Part shown: piece after piece, positions 8,952-17,732 of the stretch
Position numbering within the stretch: the stretch's first letter is position 1
Layout of the letters: each line of letters begins with the position of its first letter
NCBI RefSeq assembly: GCF_900091575.1
Contig: NZ_FMCR01000001.1
Location: 620,001-684,000, forward strand
DNA: 64,000 bases
Direction of reading: 5' to 3'
Source: Micromonospora saelicesensis
Lineage (GTDB): Bacteria > Actinomycetota > Actinomycetes > Mycobacteriales > Micromonosporaceae
Program-made: the position numbers and the translations under genes
The notes under the pieces: model-generated
Databases searched by the model: none
Told to the model about the DNA's origin: nothing
Seen by the model: only the letters and a program-made list of their open reading frames with translations

Positions 8952-9026
8952 GGGGCCGGGGCCGACCGTGCCCGGCGGAGGGATCAAGCTGACCGCCCGG
9001 AGCCGGGCACGGTCGGCCCCGGCCCC
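8952..9026. repeat. Conserved-loop hairpin element, copy 1 (cdd-deoA gap)
   Basis: Two perfectly complementary 25-nt arms (8952-8976 and 9002-9026) enclose a 25-nt loop containing GGATCAAGC and TGACCGCCCGGA. A second copy at 42099-42172 has a different stem but nearly the same loop. It lies between two genes on the minus strand, so it would be transcribed in the cdd-deoA message. There is no T-tract, so it is not a canonical intrinsic terminator. Confidence 0.85.
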
Positions 9027-9041
9027 AAACAGCAACCACAA

Positions 9042-9746
9042 TCAAGACCAGCGCACCGGAATCTCCGCCGGTGGCTCACCCTCACCGGCCCAGAAGATCG
9101 TGCCGGTGGCGTCCACCACGACCACCCGGGGCGTCCGGGCCAGGCCCCAGGTGATCGCCTCGGCCGGGTCGTCCCAGCTCGGCGCCTCCTCCAGCACCCC
9201 GGTCTCGGCGCCGGCGTCGTCGCCGGCGGACCGCTCCCAGTACGCCGTCCAGACCTGCTGACCGGCGGACATGTCCGGGTGCACGAAGACGGTGCCGCGC
9301 CCGCGCCAGGCGGCGAGCCGCTCCGGGACCACCGGCACCGGCGTCTCCCCGGTAACGGCCTCCAGGTCCTCCACGCCGAAGGCGTGCGGCAGCAGCTCGG
9401 CCATCCGCAGTGGCCGGGTCTTGCTCTCGATCAGGCACTCCGGCCCGCCGTGCTCCCAGAGCAGCTGCCGGCAGCGGCCACACGGCATCAACGGCTCACC
9501 GGTCGCGTCGACGCAGGAGAGCGCGACGAGCCGGCCGCCACCGGTGGCGTGCAGGCTGGACACGACTCCGCACTCGGCGCAGAGCGTCACCCCGTACGCG
9601 GCATTCTCCACGTTGCAGCCGACCACCACACGGCCGTCGTCGACCAGCGCGGCCGCGCCGACCGGGAACGTCGAGTACGGCGCGTACGCGTGCCGCATCG
9701 CCTCGATGGCGGCAGCGCGCAACCGTGCCCAGTCAATGTCGGTCAT
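9042..9746 (-). CDS. cdd: Cytidine deaminase with a C-terminal extension
   Basis: The first 130 residues or so are a tetrameric-type cytidine deaminase: the substrate segment AYAPYSTFPVGAA, GCNVENAAYG, the zinc motif with catalytic glutamate TLCAECGVV, and the second zinc pair MPCGRCRQLL. It deaminates cytidine and deoxycytidine to uridine and deoxyuridine. The protein is 234 residues, about 100 longer than the usual 130. The extra segment from about residue 140 includes VFVHPDMSAGQQVWTAYWE and VVVVDATGTIFWAGEGEPP and has no recognised domain. ATG start at 9744-9746. Upstream of deoA on the same strand. Confidence 0.93.
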   Translation of the reverse strand: MTDIDWARLRAAAIEAMRHAYAPYSTFPVGAAALVDDGRVVVGCNVENAAYGVTLCAECGVVSSLHATGGGRLVALSCVDATGEPLMPCGRCRQLLWEHGGPECLIESKTRPLRMAELLPHAFGVEDLEAVTGETPVPVVPERLAAWRGRGTVFVHPDMSAGQQVWTAYWERSAGDDAGAETGVLEEAPSWDDPAEAITWGLARTPRVVVVDATGTIFWAGEGEPPAEIPVRWS

Positions 9747-9918
9747 GCCGCCATTCTGCCCAAGCAGCCCAGGTCAGAAGCGGGCAGGGCCGGGTCCACG
9801 GGCGGGCGCAGCCGTGCCGGGCGTGAGCCCGACTCATCGGCCGCGCCACCGCAGCGCAGGCAGCGGTCAGTCGTCACCACAGTGGGAGGCAATGCCGAGG
9901 ATGACGGCTCGGGGTGAA

Positions 9919-9934
9919 AGGGACGTTCGGCCCT
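9919..9934. promoter_or_regulatory. DevR/DosR-like box
   Basis: The 16-mer AGGGACGTTCGGCCCT resembles the GGGAC-N4-GNCCC pattern bound by NarL-class DevR/DosR regulators in mycobacteria and relatives. It lies 67 bp before the F420-type nitroreductase start at 10002. The match is by eye and the regulator is not in this window. Confidence 0.45.
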
Positions 9935-10001
9935 GCATCTTCCGCTCAGGTCAGCCAACCCTGAAGCCGAGGATGGACACGTGCGACCGAGGGGACATGT
10001 G

Positions 10002-10496
10002 ATGGCGAAGTTCGGCAGCTGGCCGTTGTCCGAGGACACTCTTCGTCGGATGTACGCGGGGGGCCGCGGTAACGCGGCGGCCCGCCGTTTCGCCCGGCTG
10101 TGGGCGGCCGTGTACGGCGCCGGCCTGCACCCGAGGCGGTGGGTGACGCTGGAGGTCGTGGGACGCCGAACCGGTCGGATCACCCGCTTCCCGCTGGGTA
10201 TGGCCGACTGGCAGGGCGACTGGTATCTGGTCCCGATGCTGGGCGAGAACTGCAACTGGGTCCGAAACGTACGTGCTGCCGACGGCCTGGTGACCATTCG
10301 GCACAGGCGTACCCGGCTCTGCCGCCTGGTCGAGGTGCCGGTCGATGAGCGTGCACCGATTCTCAAGCGGTATCTGGCGACGGTCCCCGGAGCCCGGCCG
10401 CATCTCCCCGTCGACCGGCACGCGCCCCTGTCCGAGTTTGCGGCAATCGCGGCACATTACCCCGCGTTCCGTATCGAGACGGCACCCGTGAGATGA
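10002..10496 (+). CDS. Nitroreductase-family deazaflavin (F420)-dependent oxidoreductase
   Basis: A protein of about 164 residues in the DUF385/Ddn family, which uses reduced F420. Visible landmarks are WVTLEVVGRRTGRITRFPLG, DWYLVPMLGENCNWVRNVRA and the following VTIRHRR, the standard core of this split-barrel family; the C-terminal LPVDRHAPLSEFAAIA is also typical. The ATG at 10002 has GAGGGG 7 nt upstream. A GTG at 9981 would add seven residues. It is transcribed opposite to the nucleoside genes on either side. The DevR-like box upstream hints at hypoxia or redox control, as for many nitroreductases in the mycobacterial dormancy regulon. Confidence 0.88.
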   Translation: MAKFGSWPLSEDTLRRMYAGGRGNAAARRFARLWAAVYGAGLHPRRWVTLEVVGRRTGRITRFPLGMADWQGDWYLVPMLGENCNWVRNVRAADGLVTIRHRRTRLCRLVEVPVDERAPILKRYLATVPGARPHLPVDRHAPLSEFAAIAAHYPAFRIETAPVR

Positions 10497-10511
10497 CTGG
10501 CGCGGACCGCA

Positions 10512-10542
10512 CTGTGCCCGACGGGAGTCCCGCCGGGCACAG
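10512..10542. terminator. Hairpin between convergent genes
   Basis: CTGTGCCCG-a-CGGG pairs with CCCG-c-CGGGCACAG around a 3-nt loop. It sits between the stop of the nitroreductase gene (+) and the end of the transporter operon (-), so it can serve both. There is no T-run, as is usual in high-GC actinobacteria. Confidence 0.7.
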
Positions 10543-10550
10543 CTCTGGTG

Positions 10551-11831
10551 TCAGCCCTTGATGTACGGCTTGCCGTCGGCGGCCGGTGCCCGGACCCGGC
10601 CGACCAGCCCGGCGACTGCCAGGATGGTCGCCAGGTACGGCAGCATGGCCAGGAACTGGCTGGGAATGACGCTGTTGATCGCCCCCAGGTAGGTGGCGAG
10701 CTGGTCGGCGAAACCGAAGAAGAGCGCGGCGAGCAGCGCGCCGGTCGGGTTCCACCGGCCGAAGATCAGCGCGGCAAGGGCGATGAAGCCCTTACCGCCG
10801 ATCATGTTCTTCGTGAACGAGTAGAGCGCCAGCGTGTAGGACGCCCCGCCGATGCCGGCGACCACGCCGGCCAGCAGCACGTTGCGGTAGCGCACCCGCA
10901 GCACCTTGACGCCGAGCGTGTCTGCGGCGATCGGGTGCTCGCCGACCGAGCGGGTCCGCAGCCCCCACCGGGTACGGAACAGCCCGATGTGGATCACCAG
11001 GACCAGGAGCAGCCCGAGGTAGAGGAAGATGTTGCCGCGGAACAACGCCGGCCCGAGTACCGGGATGTCCTTCAGCAGCGGGATCTCCCAGTTGCTGAAG
11101 CGGGGCGCGCTGTTGTACTTCGCGGCGTCGGTCTGCATCAGCCGCTCGTAGAGGAAGCCGGTGACGCCGACGGCCAGCAGGTTCAGCACGATGCCCATGA
11201 CGACCTGGTCGACCAGGTAGCGGATGGCGAAGACGGCCAGCAGCAGCGAGATGAACGCACCGCCGATGGCGGCGGCGACCAGGCCCACCCACACGCTGCC
11301 GGAGATGCTGCCGAACAGGGCCCCGCTGAACGCGCCCATCAGCAGCTGGCCCTCGATGGCCACGTTGACCACGCCGGACCGCTCACAGAGCACCCCGGCG
11401 AGCGCGCCGAAGATCAACGGCAGCGCCAGGATGAACGTGCCCCGGATGACGTTGACCAGCGGCATGAAGTTCTGCCCGGTCGGCGCGGCGGAGACCTGCC
11501 AGCAGAGGAACGACAGCACGAAGGCGACCAGCCCGACGCCGAGCACGGGAAGGAACCACCGCTTCGGCACCCCGGCGAGCAGCGCCGCGCCGGCGGCGAT
11601 CGTGATGATCCCGAACAGGATCGCCCCGATCGTGCCGTTGATCTCCAGTGCGGCGCCGGCCGCGTCGTCGCTGAGCGTGAACCGGGCCTGCTGGTCGGTG
11701 GCGAGCGCGCCGAAGAGCACCGCGGACAGCAGGCCGAGCGCCAGCAGCGTGAGACCGACCTTCCGGCTGCGGGTCCAGAAGCCCTCGTCGACCGGGGCGA
11801 CCGCGATGTCGGGGACAGCCATGGTGGACAT
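10551..11831 (-). CDS. Nucleoside ABC transporter permease 2
   Basis: A 426-residue polytopic membrane protein of the BPD_transp_2 family (as in NupC/BmpC and ribose permeases), with about ten hydrophobic segments. The family core includes GALAGVLCERSGVVNVAIEG and SVGEHPIAADTLGVKVLRVRY, the cytoplasmic loop that contacts the ATPase. It carries an unusually long N-terminal region with three additional hydrophobic stretches before the core. ATG start at 11831, 3 nt after the stop of permease 1; last gene of the bmp-ATPase-permease-permease operon. Inferred substrates are purine and/or pyrimidine nucleosides, given the deaminase and phosphorylase genes adjoining. Confidence 0.92.
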   Translation of the reverse strand: MSTMAVPDIAVAPVDEGFWTRSRKVGLTLLALGLLSAVLFGALATDQQARFTLSDDAAGAALEINGTIGAILFGIITIAAGAALLAGVPKRWFLPVLGVGLVAFVLSFLCWQVSAAPTGQNFMPLVNVIRGTFILALPLIFGALAGVLCERSGVVNVAIEGQLLMGAFSGALFGSISGSVWVGLVAAAIGGAFISLLLAVFAIRYLVDQVVMGIVLNLLAVGVTGFLYERLMQTDAAKYNSAPRFSNWEIPLLKDIPVLGPALFRGNIFLYLGLLLVLVIHIGLFRTRWGLRTRSVGEHPIAADTLGVKVLRVRYRNVLLAGVVAGIGGASYTLALYSFTKNMIGGKGFIALAALIFGRWNPTGALLAALFFGFADQLATYLGAINSVIPSQFLAMLPYLATILAVAGLVGRVRAPAADGKPYIKG

Positions 11832-11834
11832 GAG

Positions 11835-13208
11835 TTACCAGCCCTTCGCCAGGCTCGTCTGCAACCGGGCGGCGCGCGCGGCCCGGAGCTGGAAGATCGC
11901 CTTCACCAGGGCCGGTGCGGCGATGAAGATGACGATCAGCGCCTGGAGCACGGTCACCAACTCCAGCGAGATCCCGGAGTACGACTGCATCCGGTTACCA
12001 CCGGCCTGCAGCGCACCGAACAACAGCGCGGCCAGCAGCACCCCCCAGGGCTTCACCCGCCCGAGCAGCGCCACCAGGATGCCGTCGAAGCCGATCTGCG
12101 CGACCACCAGCGGGGTCAACGCGCTGGCGGTGGAGCCGAGCACCATGTTCGAGCCGCCGAGGCCGGCCAGGATTCCGGCGAAGACCATGATCAGGATGTA
12201 CGTCCGGGTGACGCTGATGCCAGCGGTCCGGGCGGCGTCCGGGTTGGCGCCGACCGCGCGCAGCTCGAAGCCGAGCGTCGAGCGGTTGAGCAGCCAGGCG
12301 ACCGCCCAGGTGGCCAGCACTGCGAGCAGGATGCCGGCATGCACCCGCAGGTTGTCGCCGAGCAGTCGGGGCAGCTGGGCGGAGCTGTCCACACCCTTGC
12401 TGATCGCGTCGGTACGGTTCGGGTCCTGCACCCCGTTCTGCACGATCAACCAGGTCAGGAAGTACGTGGCGACGTAGTTGAGCATGATCGTGTTGATCAC
12501 CTCGTGTGCTCCGGCACGGGCCTTGAGGATGCCGGGGATGAAACCCCAGATCGCTCCGCCCAGCGCGCCGGCCAGCACCGCCACCAGCAGGTGCAGGCCG
12601 GGCGGCAGCGGCAGCAGGAAGCCGGCCAGCGCCGCCATGATCACGCCGATGGTGGCCTGGCCCTGGGCGCCGATGTTGAACAGGCCGCCCCGGAACGCCA
12701 GCGCCACCGACAGACCGGTGAAGACCAGCGGCGCCGCGTAGGTCAGCGTCTCCGAGATCGGCGCGAGCACCGCCTGCCAGCCGTTGGCGCCGTTCAACCA
12801 GCCGGAGAACGCCTCGGGGTCGAAGATCGAGCCCTTGAACAGGTTCGCGTACGCCTCGCTGACGAGCGTCCAGCTGGAGTTGATCGCGTCGGATGGGCGG
12901 GAGGTGATGTACGAGTACGTGGAGAGCACGTCGGGATCAGAAATGATCATCAGCACCGCGCCGACCACGATCGCCAGCACCAACGACAGCAGGGTCACCG
13001 TGAAGGTGTTGGCCGCCCAGAGGTTGTCCAGGAACAACCGGCCCAGGCTCGGCTTCGGCTCCGGCTCCGGGCCCGGCTTCGCCACCGAGCGGTCCGGCTC
13101 GGTCGCCACCTCGGCCCGTTCGGTGTTGCCGAGCGCGTTCTGCGCGGCCTGCGCCTCGCTCGCCGGCTCCTTGTCCGGGGAGCCCGACTGCGGGTTGGGG
13201 TTGGTCAT
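11835..13208 (-). CDS. Nucleoside ABC transporter permease 1
   Basis: A 457-residue BPD_transp_2 permease. A hydrophilic 60-residue N-terminus rich in Pro, Glu and Ala precedes the first membrane span ([22 protein letters not shown]). The core contains [25 protein letters not shown] and the ATPase-coupling loop [19 protein letters not shown]. It would pair with permease 2 as a heterodimeric channel in the cytoplasmic membrane. Its ATG overlaps the stop of the ATPase gene (ATGA), so the two are translationally coupled. Confidence 0.92.
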   Translation of the reverse strand: MTNPNPQSGSPDKEPASEAQAAQNALGNTERAEVATEPDRSVAKPGPEPEPKPSLGRLFLDNLWAANTFTVTLLSLVLAIVVGAVLMIISDPDVLSTYSYITSRPSDAINSSWTLVSEAYANLFKGSIFDPEAFSGWLNGANGWQAVLAPISETLTYAAPLVFTGLSVALAFRGGLFNIGAQGQATIGVIMAALAGFLLPLPPGLHLLVAVLAGALGGAIWGFIPGILKARAGAHEVINTIMLNYVATYFLTWLIVQNGVQDPNRTDAISKGVDSSAQLPRLLGDNLRVHAGILLAVLATWAVAWLLNRSTLGFELRAVGANPDAARTAGISVTRTYILIMVFAGILAGLGGSNMVLGSTASALTPLVVAQIGFDGILVALLGRVKPWGVLLAALLFGALQAGGNRMQSYSGISLELVTVLQALIVIFIAAPALVKAIFQLRAARAARLQTSLAKGW

Positions 13209-14839
13209 GCCTCGTCCTCGCTCGCGGAGCCTGCGTCGCTCGCCGGGCTCCCATCTGCCACGCCGGGACTGTCGGCGGCGGTCGTCGCTCCGGGCTTGTC
13301 GGCGGCGGGTGCTGCGATCGTGTCGTGGGCCGCGTCCGGGCTGATGCCGGCCATCAGCAGACCGATCTCCTCACGCGGGGTGTCCGGGCCGACGATGCCG
13401 ATGATCCGGCCGCGGTACATCACCGCGATCCGGTCGGCCAACCCGATCACCTCGTCGAGTTCGCTGGAGACCACCAGAACGGCGGTGCCGATGTCTCGTT
13501 CGCGGATGACCTGGCTGTGGATGAACTCGATCGACCCGACGTCGACGCCACGGGTCGGCTGGGCGGCGATGAAGAGCTTCAGCGGCCGGGACAGCTCCCG
13601 GGCCACGATCACCTTCTGCTGATTGCCGCCGGAGAGGGTGCCCACCGCCGCGTCGGCCGATGAGGTACGAACGTCGAACTGCTCGATCCGCTCCTTCGCG
13701 GAGGCGGCGATCGCGTCCGGCTTCAGCGCGAGCCCGGCACCGAACGGCGGCCGGTCGTAGATGTCCAGCACCAGGTTCTCCGCGACGCTGAACTCCTTGA
13801 TCAGGCCGTCCACGCTGCGGTCCTCGGGCACGTAACCGACGCCCGCCCGGAGCACCTTCTTGGGCTTCCAGCCGTTGATCCGGTCGCCGGCCAGGCTGAT
13901 CGTGCCGGCGAGCGCCGGGCGCAGGCCCATGATCGCCTCGATCAGCTCGGTCTGACCGTTGCCCTGTACGCCCGCCACGCCGAGCACCTCGCCCGCGCGC
14001 ACGGTCAGGTCGACTCCGTCGACCGCGCGGATCTGCCGATCGTCGTCGACGACCAGCCCGGCCACCTCCAGCACCGGCTCGCCCGGCGTGGCCGGGGTCT
14101 TGTCCACGGTGAGCCGGACGTTGCGCCCGACCATCAACGCGGCCAGCTCGTCCCGGCTGGCCTCCGGCGAGGCGGTGCCGACTGTCTTTCCGCGTCGGAT
14201 CACGGTGATCCGGTCGGCGATGGCCTTGACCTCGCCGAGCTTGTGGGTGATGAAGACGATCGACTTGCCGGCCGCCTTGAGCGACCGCATGACCGTCAGC
14301 AACTCCTCGGTCTCCTGAGGGGTGAGCACCGCGGTCGGCTCGTCCAGGATGAGCAGGTCGACGTCACGGGTGAGCGCCTTGACGATCTCGACGCGTTGCT
14401 GGATGCCGACCGGCAGGTCCTCGATCACCGCGTCCGGGTCGACCCGCAGGTTGTAGCGCTCGGACACCTCGGTGACCTCGCGCCGGGCCCGCCGCCGGTC
14501 CAGGAAGCCGGCGATGCCGCCCCTGATCTGCTCGGCGCCGAGCATGATGTTTTCGGTGACGGTGAAGACCGGCACCAGCATGAAGTGCTGGTGCACCATG
14601 CCGATCCCGGCCCCGATCGCGTCGGACGGGCCCTTCAGCTTCAGCGGCTTGCCGTCGACCAGGATCTCGCCCTCGTCGGGCTGGTAGAGCCCGTAGAGCA
14701 CGTTCATCAGGGTCGACTTGCCCGCACCGTTCTCGCCGAGGAGGGCGTGAATCTCTCCAGGCTCCACCGTCAGGTCGATGTGATCGTTGGCGACCAGATC
14801 ACCGAACCGCTTGGTGATGCCGCGCAGTTCGAGTCTCAG
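13205..14839 (-). CDS. Nucleoside ABC transporter ATP-binding protein, apparent CTG start
   Basis: A double-cassette ATPase like NupA/RbsA. The first cassette has [11 protein letters not shown], a signature region and [13 protein letters not shown]. The second has the usual degenerate Walker A ([14 protein letters not shown]) and [15 protein letters not shown]. The first cassette begins [19 protein letters not shown], which lies upstream of the first ATG/GTG/TTG in frame (GTG, 14767). Between the in-frame TAG upstream and that GTG there is no standard start. CTG at 14837-14839, 5 nt after a perfect AGGAGG, fits the family N-terminus, so translation appears to start at CTG. A Ser/Asp/Ala-rich tail closes the protein. 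Confidence 0.9.
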   Translation of the reverse strand: MRLELRGITKRFGDLVANDHIDLTVEPGEIHALLGENGAGKSTLMNVLYGLYQPDEGEILVDGKPLKLKGPSDAIGAGIGMVHQHFMLVPVFTVTENIMLGAEQIRGGIAGFLDRRRARREVTEVSERYNLRVDPDAVIEDLPVGIQQRVEIVKALTRDVDLLILDEPTAVLTPQETEELLTVMRSLKAAGKSIVFITHKLGEVKAIADRITVIRRGKTVGTASPEASRDELAALMVGRNVRLTVDKTPATPGEPVLEVAGLVVDDDRQIRAVDGVDLTVRAGEVLGVAGVQGNGQTELIEAIMGLRPALAGTISLAGDRINGWKPKKVLRAGVGYVPEDRSVDGLIKEFSVAENLVLDIYDRPPFGAGLALKPDAIAASAKERIEQFDVRTSSADAAVGTLSGGNQQKVIVARELSRPLKLFIAAQPTRGVDVGSIEFIHSQVIRERDIGTAVLVVSSELDEVIGLADRIAVMYRGRIIGIVGPDTPREEIGLLMAGISPDAAHDTIAAPAADKPGATTAADSPGVADGSPASDAGSASEDEA

Positions 14840-14918
14840 CGCAACCTCCTGGAGTGCGAGCGATGGTGCAGCCTAGCTGCCGTCGTACCGGCCGGACCGG
14901 ACCGGCCGCCGTGGTGCG

Positions 14919-14971
14919 CGATCGGCCGCTCCGACCCCGCGGGGTATCCGCAGAGCCAGAGCGGCCGATCG
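14919..14971. terminator. Hairpin in the bmp-ATPase gap
   Basis: The 13-bp arms at 14919-14931 and 14959-14971 (CGATCGGCCGCTC and its complement) are perfect. It lies in the 189-bp gap between the lipoprotein gene and the downstream ATPase on the same strand. Such hairpins commonly let the binding protein be made in excess over the membrane components; that role is inferred. Confidence 0.6.
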
Positions 14972-15028
14972 GGTCGTACCTGTCCCCGCCGACCCCCCGA
15001 TGATCTCACCGGAGCGGCCGGCCGGTTG

Positions 15029-16114
15029 TCACTTGGTCGGCTGGGCCTTCGAGGTGACGGTGATGGTGCCAGCGGCGATGTCCGCCTTGATCTTGTCGAC
15101 CTCGGCCTTCAGCTCGGCCGGAACCTTGCTGTCGAAGTCGTGGTACGGGGCGATCGAGACACCGGTGTTGGCCAGGGTGCCGACGAAGCCCGGCTTGGCC
15201 TCCAGCTTCTCGCCACCGGCGGCCTTGACCACGGCCTCCTTGACGGCCTCCGGGATGTTCTTGACCACGGTGGTCACGATCGCGGAGCAGTCCGGGGTGC
15301 TCTCGCAGCCGTCGACGTCCACCCAGATGGTGCTGTACTTGCCACCCGACGCCTTGGCGGCGGCGGTGGTGCCGAGGCCGGAGCCGCCGGCGACCGGCAT
15401 GATGATGTCCGCGCCCTGGGCGACCAGCGCGTCGGAGACCTTCTTGCCCTCGTCCTGCTTGTCGAAGGCGTTGGAGAAGGAGCCCTTCTGGGTCTCCTTG
15501 TTCCAGCCCAGGGCCTGGACGTTCTTGCCCTTGGTGGTGTTGAAGTACTTCACACCGTCGACGAAACCGTCCATGAAGATGGTCACCGGCGGGATCGGCA
15601 CGGCACCGTAGGTGCCGACCTTGCCGCTCTTGCTCATCCCGGCCGCCAGGTAGCCGGCCTGGAACGCGGCCTGGGCGGTGTCGAACTGCATCGGGTAGAC
15701 GTTGGCGTCACCCGGGTTCGCGTCGACGATGCCGAACTGCTGGTTCGGGTTCGCCTTCGCGATCTTCGAGGTGGCGTCGCCCATCAGGCCACCGACCGCC
15801 AGGATGAAGTCGCACTTCTGGTTGACGAACTGCGTCAGGTTCGGCTCGTAGTCGGCCTCGGCCTTCGACGCGACGTACTTGATGTCGATGTTGTCGTTGG
15901 CGGCCTTGGCCTCCTGCAGGCCCTTCCAGGCCGAAGCGTTGAACGACTTGTCGTCGATGCCGCCGACGTCGGTCACCATGCAGGCGCTGAACTTCTTGGC
16001 GCCACTGCCGGCGTTGTTGTCATCCTTGGGCGCCTCGCCACAAGCGGCGGCGGTGAGCGCGAGCCCACCCACCGCGAAGATCGAGGCGATCCGCATCCCA
16101 CGCACCGAGCGCAA
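15029..16114 (-). CDS. BMP-family nucleoside-binding lipoprotein
   Basis: A 361-residue substrate-binding protein of the BMP/Med family (PnrA-like), the extracytoplasmic receptor of the nucleoside transporter. TTG start at 16112-16114 preceded by AAGGAG. The N-terminus MRSVRGMRIASIFAVGGLALTAAAC is a lipoprotein signal ending at the lipidated Cys. The mature part has CMVTDVGGIDDKSFNASAWKGL, which matches the conserved ligand-binding start of this family, and IWVDVDGCE near the second lobe. It is first in the operon and probably transcribed from the 259-bp gap to its right. Confidence 0.93.
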   Translation of the reverse strand: MRSVRGMRIASIFAVGGLALTAAACGEAPKDDNNAGSGAKKFSACMVTDVGGIDDKSFNASAWKGLQEAKAANDNIDIKYVASKAEADYEPNLTQFVNQKCDFILAVGGLMGDATSKIAKANPNQQFGIVDANPGDANVYPMQFDTAQAAFQAGYLAAGMSKSGKVGTYGAVPIPPVTIFMDGFVDGVKYFNTTKGKNVQALGWNKETQKGSFSNAFDKQDEGKKVSDALVAQGADIIMPVAGGSGLGTTAAAKASGGKYSTIWVDVDGCESTPDCSAIVTTVVKNIPEAVKEAVVKAAGGEKLEAKPGFVGTLANTGVSIAPYHDFDSKVPAELKAEVDKIKADIAAGTITVTSKAQPTK

Positions 16115-16373
16115 GACGTCTCCTTCCCATTGCACACCGCGCCTTGTGCGGTGGCAGCCCATCAGCCGACCTGCGGGTGTGCCGCCGGCTGTCCCACGTT
16201 ACGGACGGGAGCGTACGCCCGCGTCCACCCACCGGCCGACAATCGTGCACGACTGTTGAGCGCCTGTTACCCGGGTGTAACCCTTGCGTGGGGCAAGTCA
16301 CTCTTCGTGCTGGTAACCGAGCGCCATGGCGTCCGCAACGTCCGTTTTCTGGAGGCGTTTTCCTCCTCGGACG

Positions 16374-16724
16374 TTACCGCCAAAAGACCGCGACCGCCGC
16401 GTTGACCAGGGTCAGGCCGACGATCGCGAGGAAATGACCACGGTTGACCACGTCCCGCTTCCGGGAGAAGAAGACCATGACGAAGATCAGCAGCGCGATC
16501 ACCAACTTCGTCACAAGTTTTGCCGGCGCCGGCTCGTCGCCGTCGCGCAGCGGCGCGGAGAGGCCGAGCCCGGTCAGCAACTGGATCACCGCGCCCCACA
16601 GCATGGCCGGGTTGATCCGCAGACGACCGCTGGCGTACTGGGCGATCGAGCCACCGAGCAGCAGGGCGAACCCGATCAGATGGACGTAGAGAAGGATGAG
16701 TCGGAGTGCTTCCACGCCGCCCAT
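16374..16724 (-). CDS. Small integral membrane protein, function unknown
   Basis: A 116-residue protein with four predicted membrane spans: LILLYVHLIGFALLLGGSIA, a span near LWGAVIQLLTGLGL, KLVIALLIFVMVFFS and FLAIVGLTLVNAAVAVF. Proteins of this layout are widespread in actinobacteria and have no assigned role. ATG start at 16724. It lies between the bmp lipoprotein gene and malG, on the same strand as both but 79 bp from malG and 259 bp from bmp, so it is probably its own unit. Confidence 0.75.
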   Translation of the reverse strand: MGGVEALRLILLYVHLIGFALLLGGSIAQYASGRLRINPAMLWGAVIQLLTGLGLSAPLRDGDEPAPAKLVTKLVIALLIFVMVFFSRKRDVVNRGHFLAIVGLTLVNAAVAVFWR

Positions 16725-16802
16725 CCTCCCCCATCAACGACACTTTGTAGTAGTGGGGTGGGCCGGTCGGCGCGTCCAGGTCGCCCGGCCACCGTCGACG
16801 AC

Positions 16803-17732
16803 CTATCCCTTCACGGCGCCGGAGGTGAGGCCGGAGACGATGTACCGCTGGAGGAACTGGAAGACCAGCACCGTCGGGATCGCGGTCAGCAGGGTGCCGG
16901 CCGCGAAGATCCCGAAGTTGGTGTTCCGCTCGCCGCCCTGCAACATGCCCCGCATGCCGACCGCGAGGGTCTTGGCGTCCGTGTCGGTGAGGAAGACGCT
17001 CGCCATCAGGAACTCGTTGATGGTGTTGATGAAGGCGAGCAGCCCGGTCACCGCGAGGATCGGCGCCACCAACGGCAGCATGATCCGGAAGAAGACCTGG
17101 GCGTGTGAGGCGCCGTCCACGGTGGCCGACTCGTCCAGCTCCCGGGGCAGGGTGTCGAAGAAGCCCTTCATCAGCCAGGTGTTCACGCCCAGCGCGCCAC
17201 CCAGGTAGAGCAGCAACAGACCCCACGGGGTGTTGAAGCCGATGGCCGGCCACAGGTCGGTGATCGTGCCGAAGATCAGGAAGATCGCAACGATCGCCAG
17301 GAACTGCGGGAACATCTGGATCAACAGCAGTGACAGCAACCCCACCCGTCGCCCCTGAAACCGCATCCGGGAGAAGGCGTACGCCGCGAGCGCGGAGAGG
17401 AAGACCGAGGCGAACGCGGCCCCACCGGCGATGAGCAGCGAGTTCAGAAACCAGTCAGCGAACCCGGTGCGCGCGAACAGATCCCCGAAGTTCTCCAACG
17501 ACACCCCGCCGGTCGGCACCAACTCGGTGGACGACAGGGTGCCGAGCGGATTGAGCGCCGCAGAGACGACGAACACGAGCGGAAAGAGACTGAACAGCAC
17601 GCCGAGCAGGCCGACCAGGTGCCGCCAGCCGACCTCGGCGAACCATCGCTTCTTACGCCTGCCCGCGTTGCGGTTGACCGCCGCCGGGCCGTTCGCGCCG
17701 CCCGTGACGGCGGCGCCGGTGAGCATGGTCAT
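16803..17732 (-). CDS. malG: Maltose/alpha-glucoside ABC transporter permease (MalG-type)
   Basis: A 309-residue inner-membrane permease with six spans. The MalG-type EAA loop is present (RELDESATVDGASHAQVFFR). The C-terminus LQRYIVSGLTSGAVKG is the canonical ending of MalG proteins. The start codon overlaps the malF stop (ATGA), giving tight coupling. It works with MalF and an ATPase, usually the shared MsiK protein in actinobacteria; no ATPase gene is in this cluster, which fits that arrangement. Confidence 0.93.
   Translation of the reverse strand: MTMLTGAAVTGGANGPAAVNRNAGRRKKRWFAEVGWRHLVGLLGVLFSLFPLVFVVSAALNPLGTLSSTELVPTGGVSLENFGDLFARTGFADWFLNSLLIAGGAAFASVFLSALAAYAFSRMRFQGRRVGLLSLLLIQMFPQFLAIVAIFLIFGTITDLWPAIGFNTPWGLLLLYLGGALGVNTWLMKGFFDTLPRELDESATVDGASHAQVFFRIMLPLVAPILAVTGLLAFINTINEFLMASVFLTDTDAKTLAVGMRGMLQGGERNTNFGIFAAGTLLTAIPTVLVFQFLQRYIVSGLTSGAVKG

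Noticed and set aside
10548-13622. A 1,024-codon plus-strand frame across the transporter permeases
   Set aside because: Gln/Arg/Asp/His-rich shadow of the minus-strand permeases, typical of high-GC antisense frames, with no domain.
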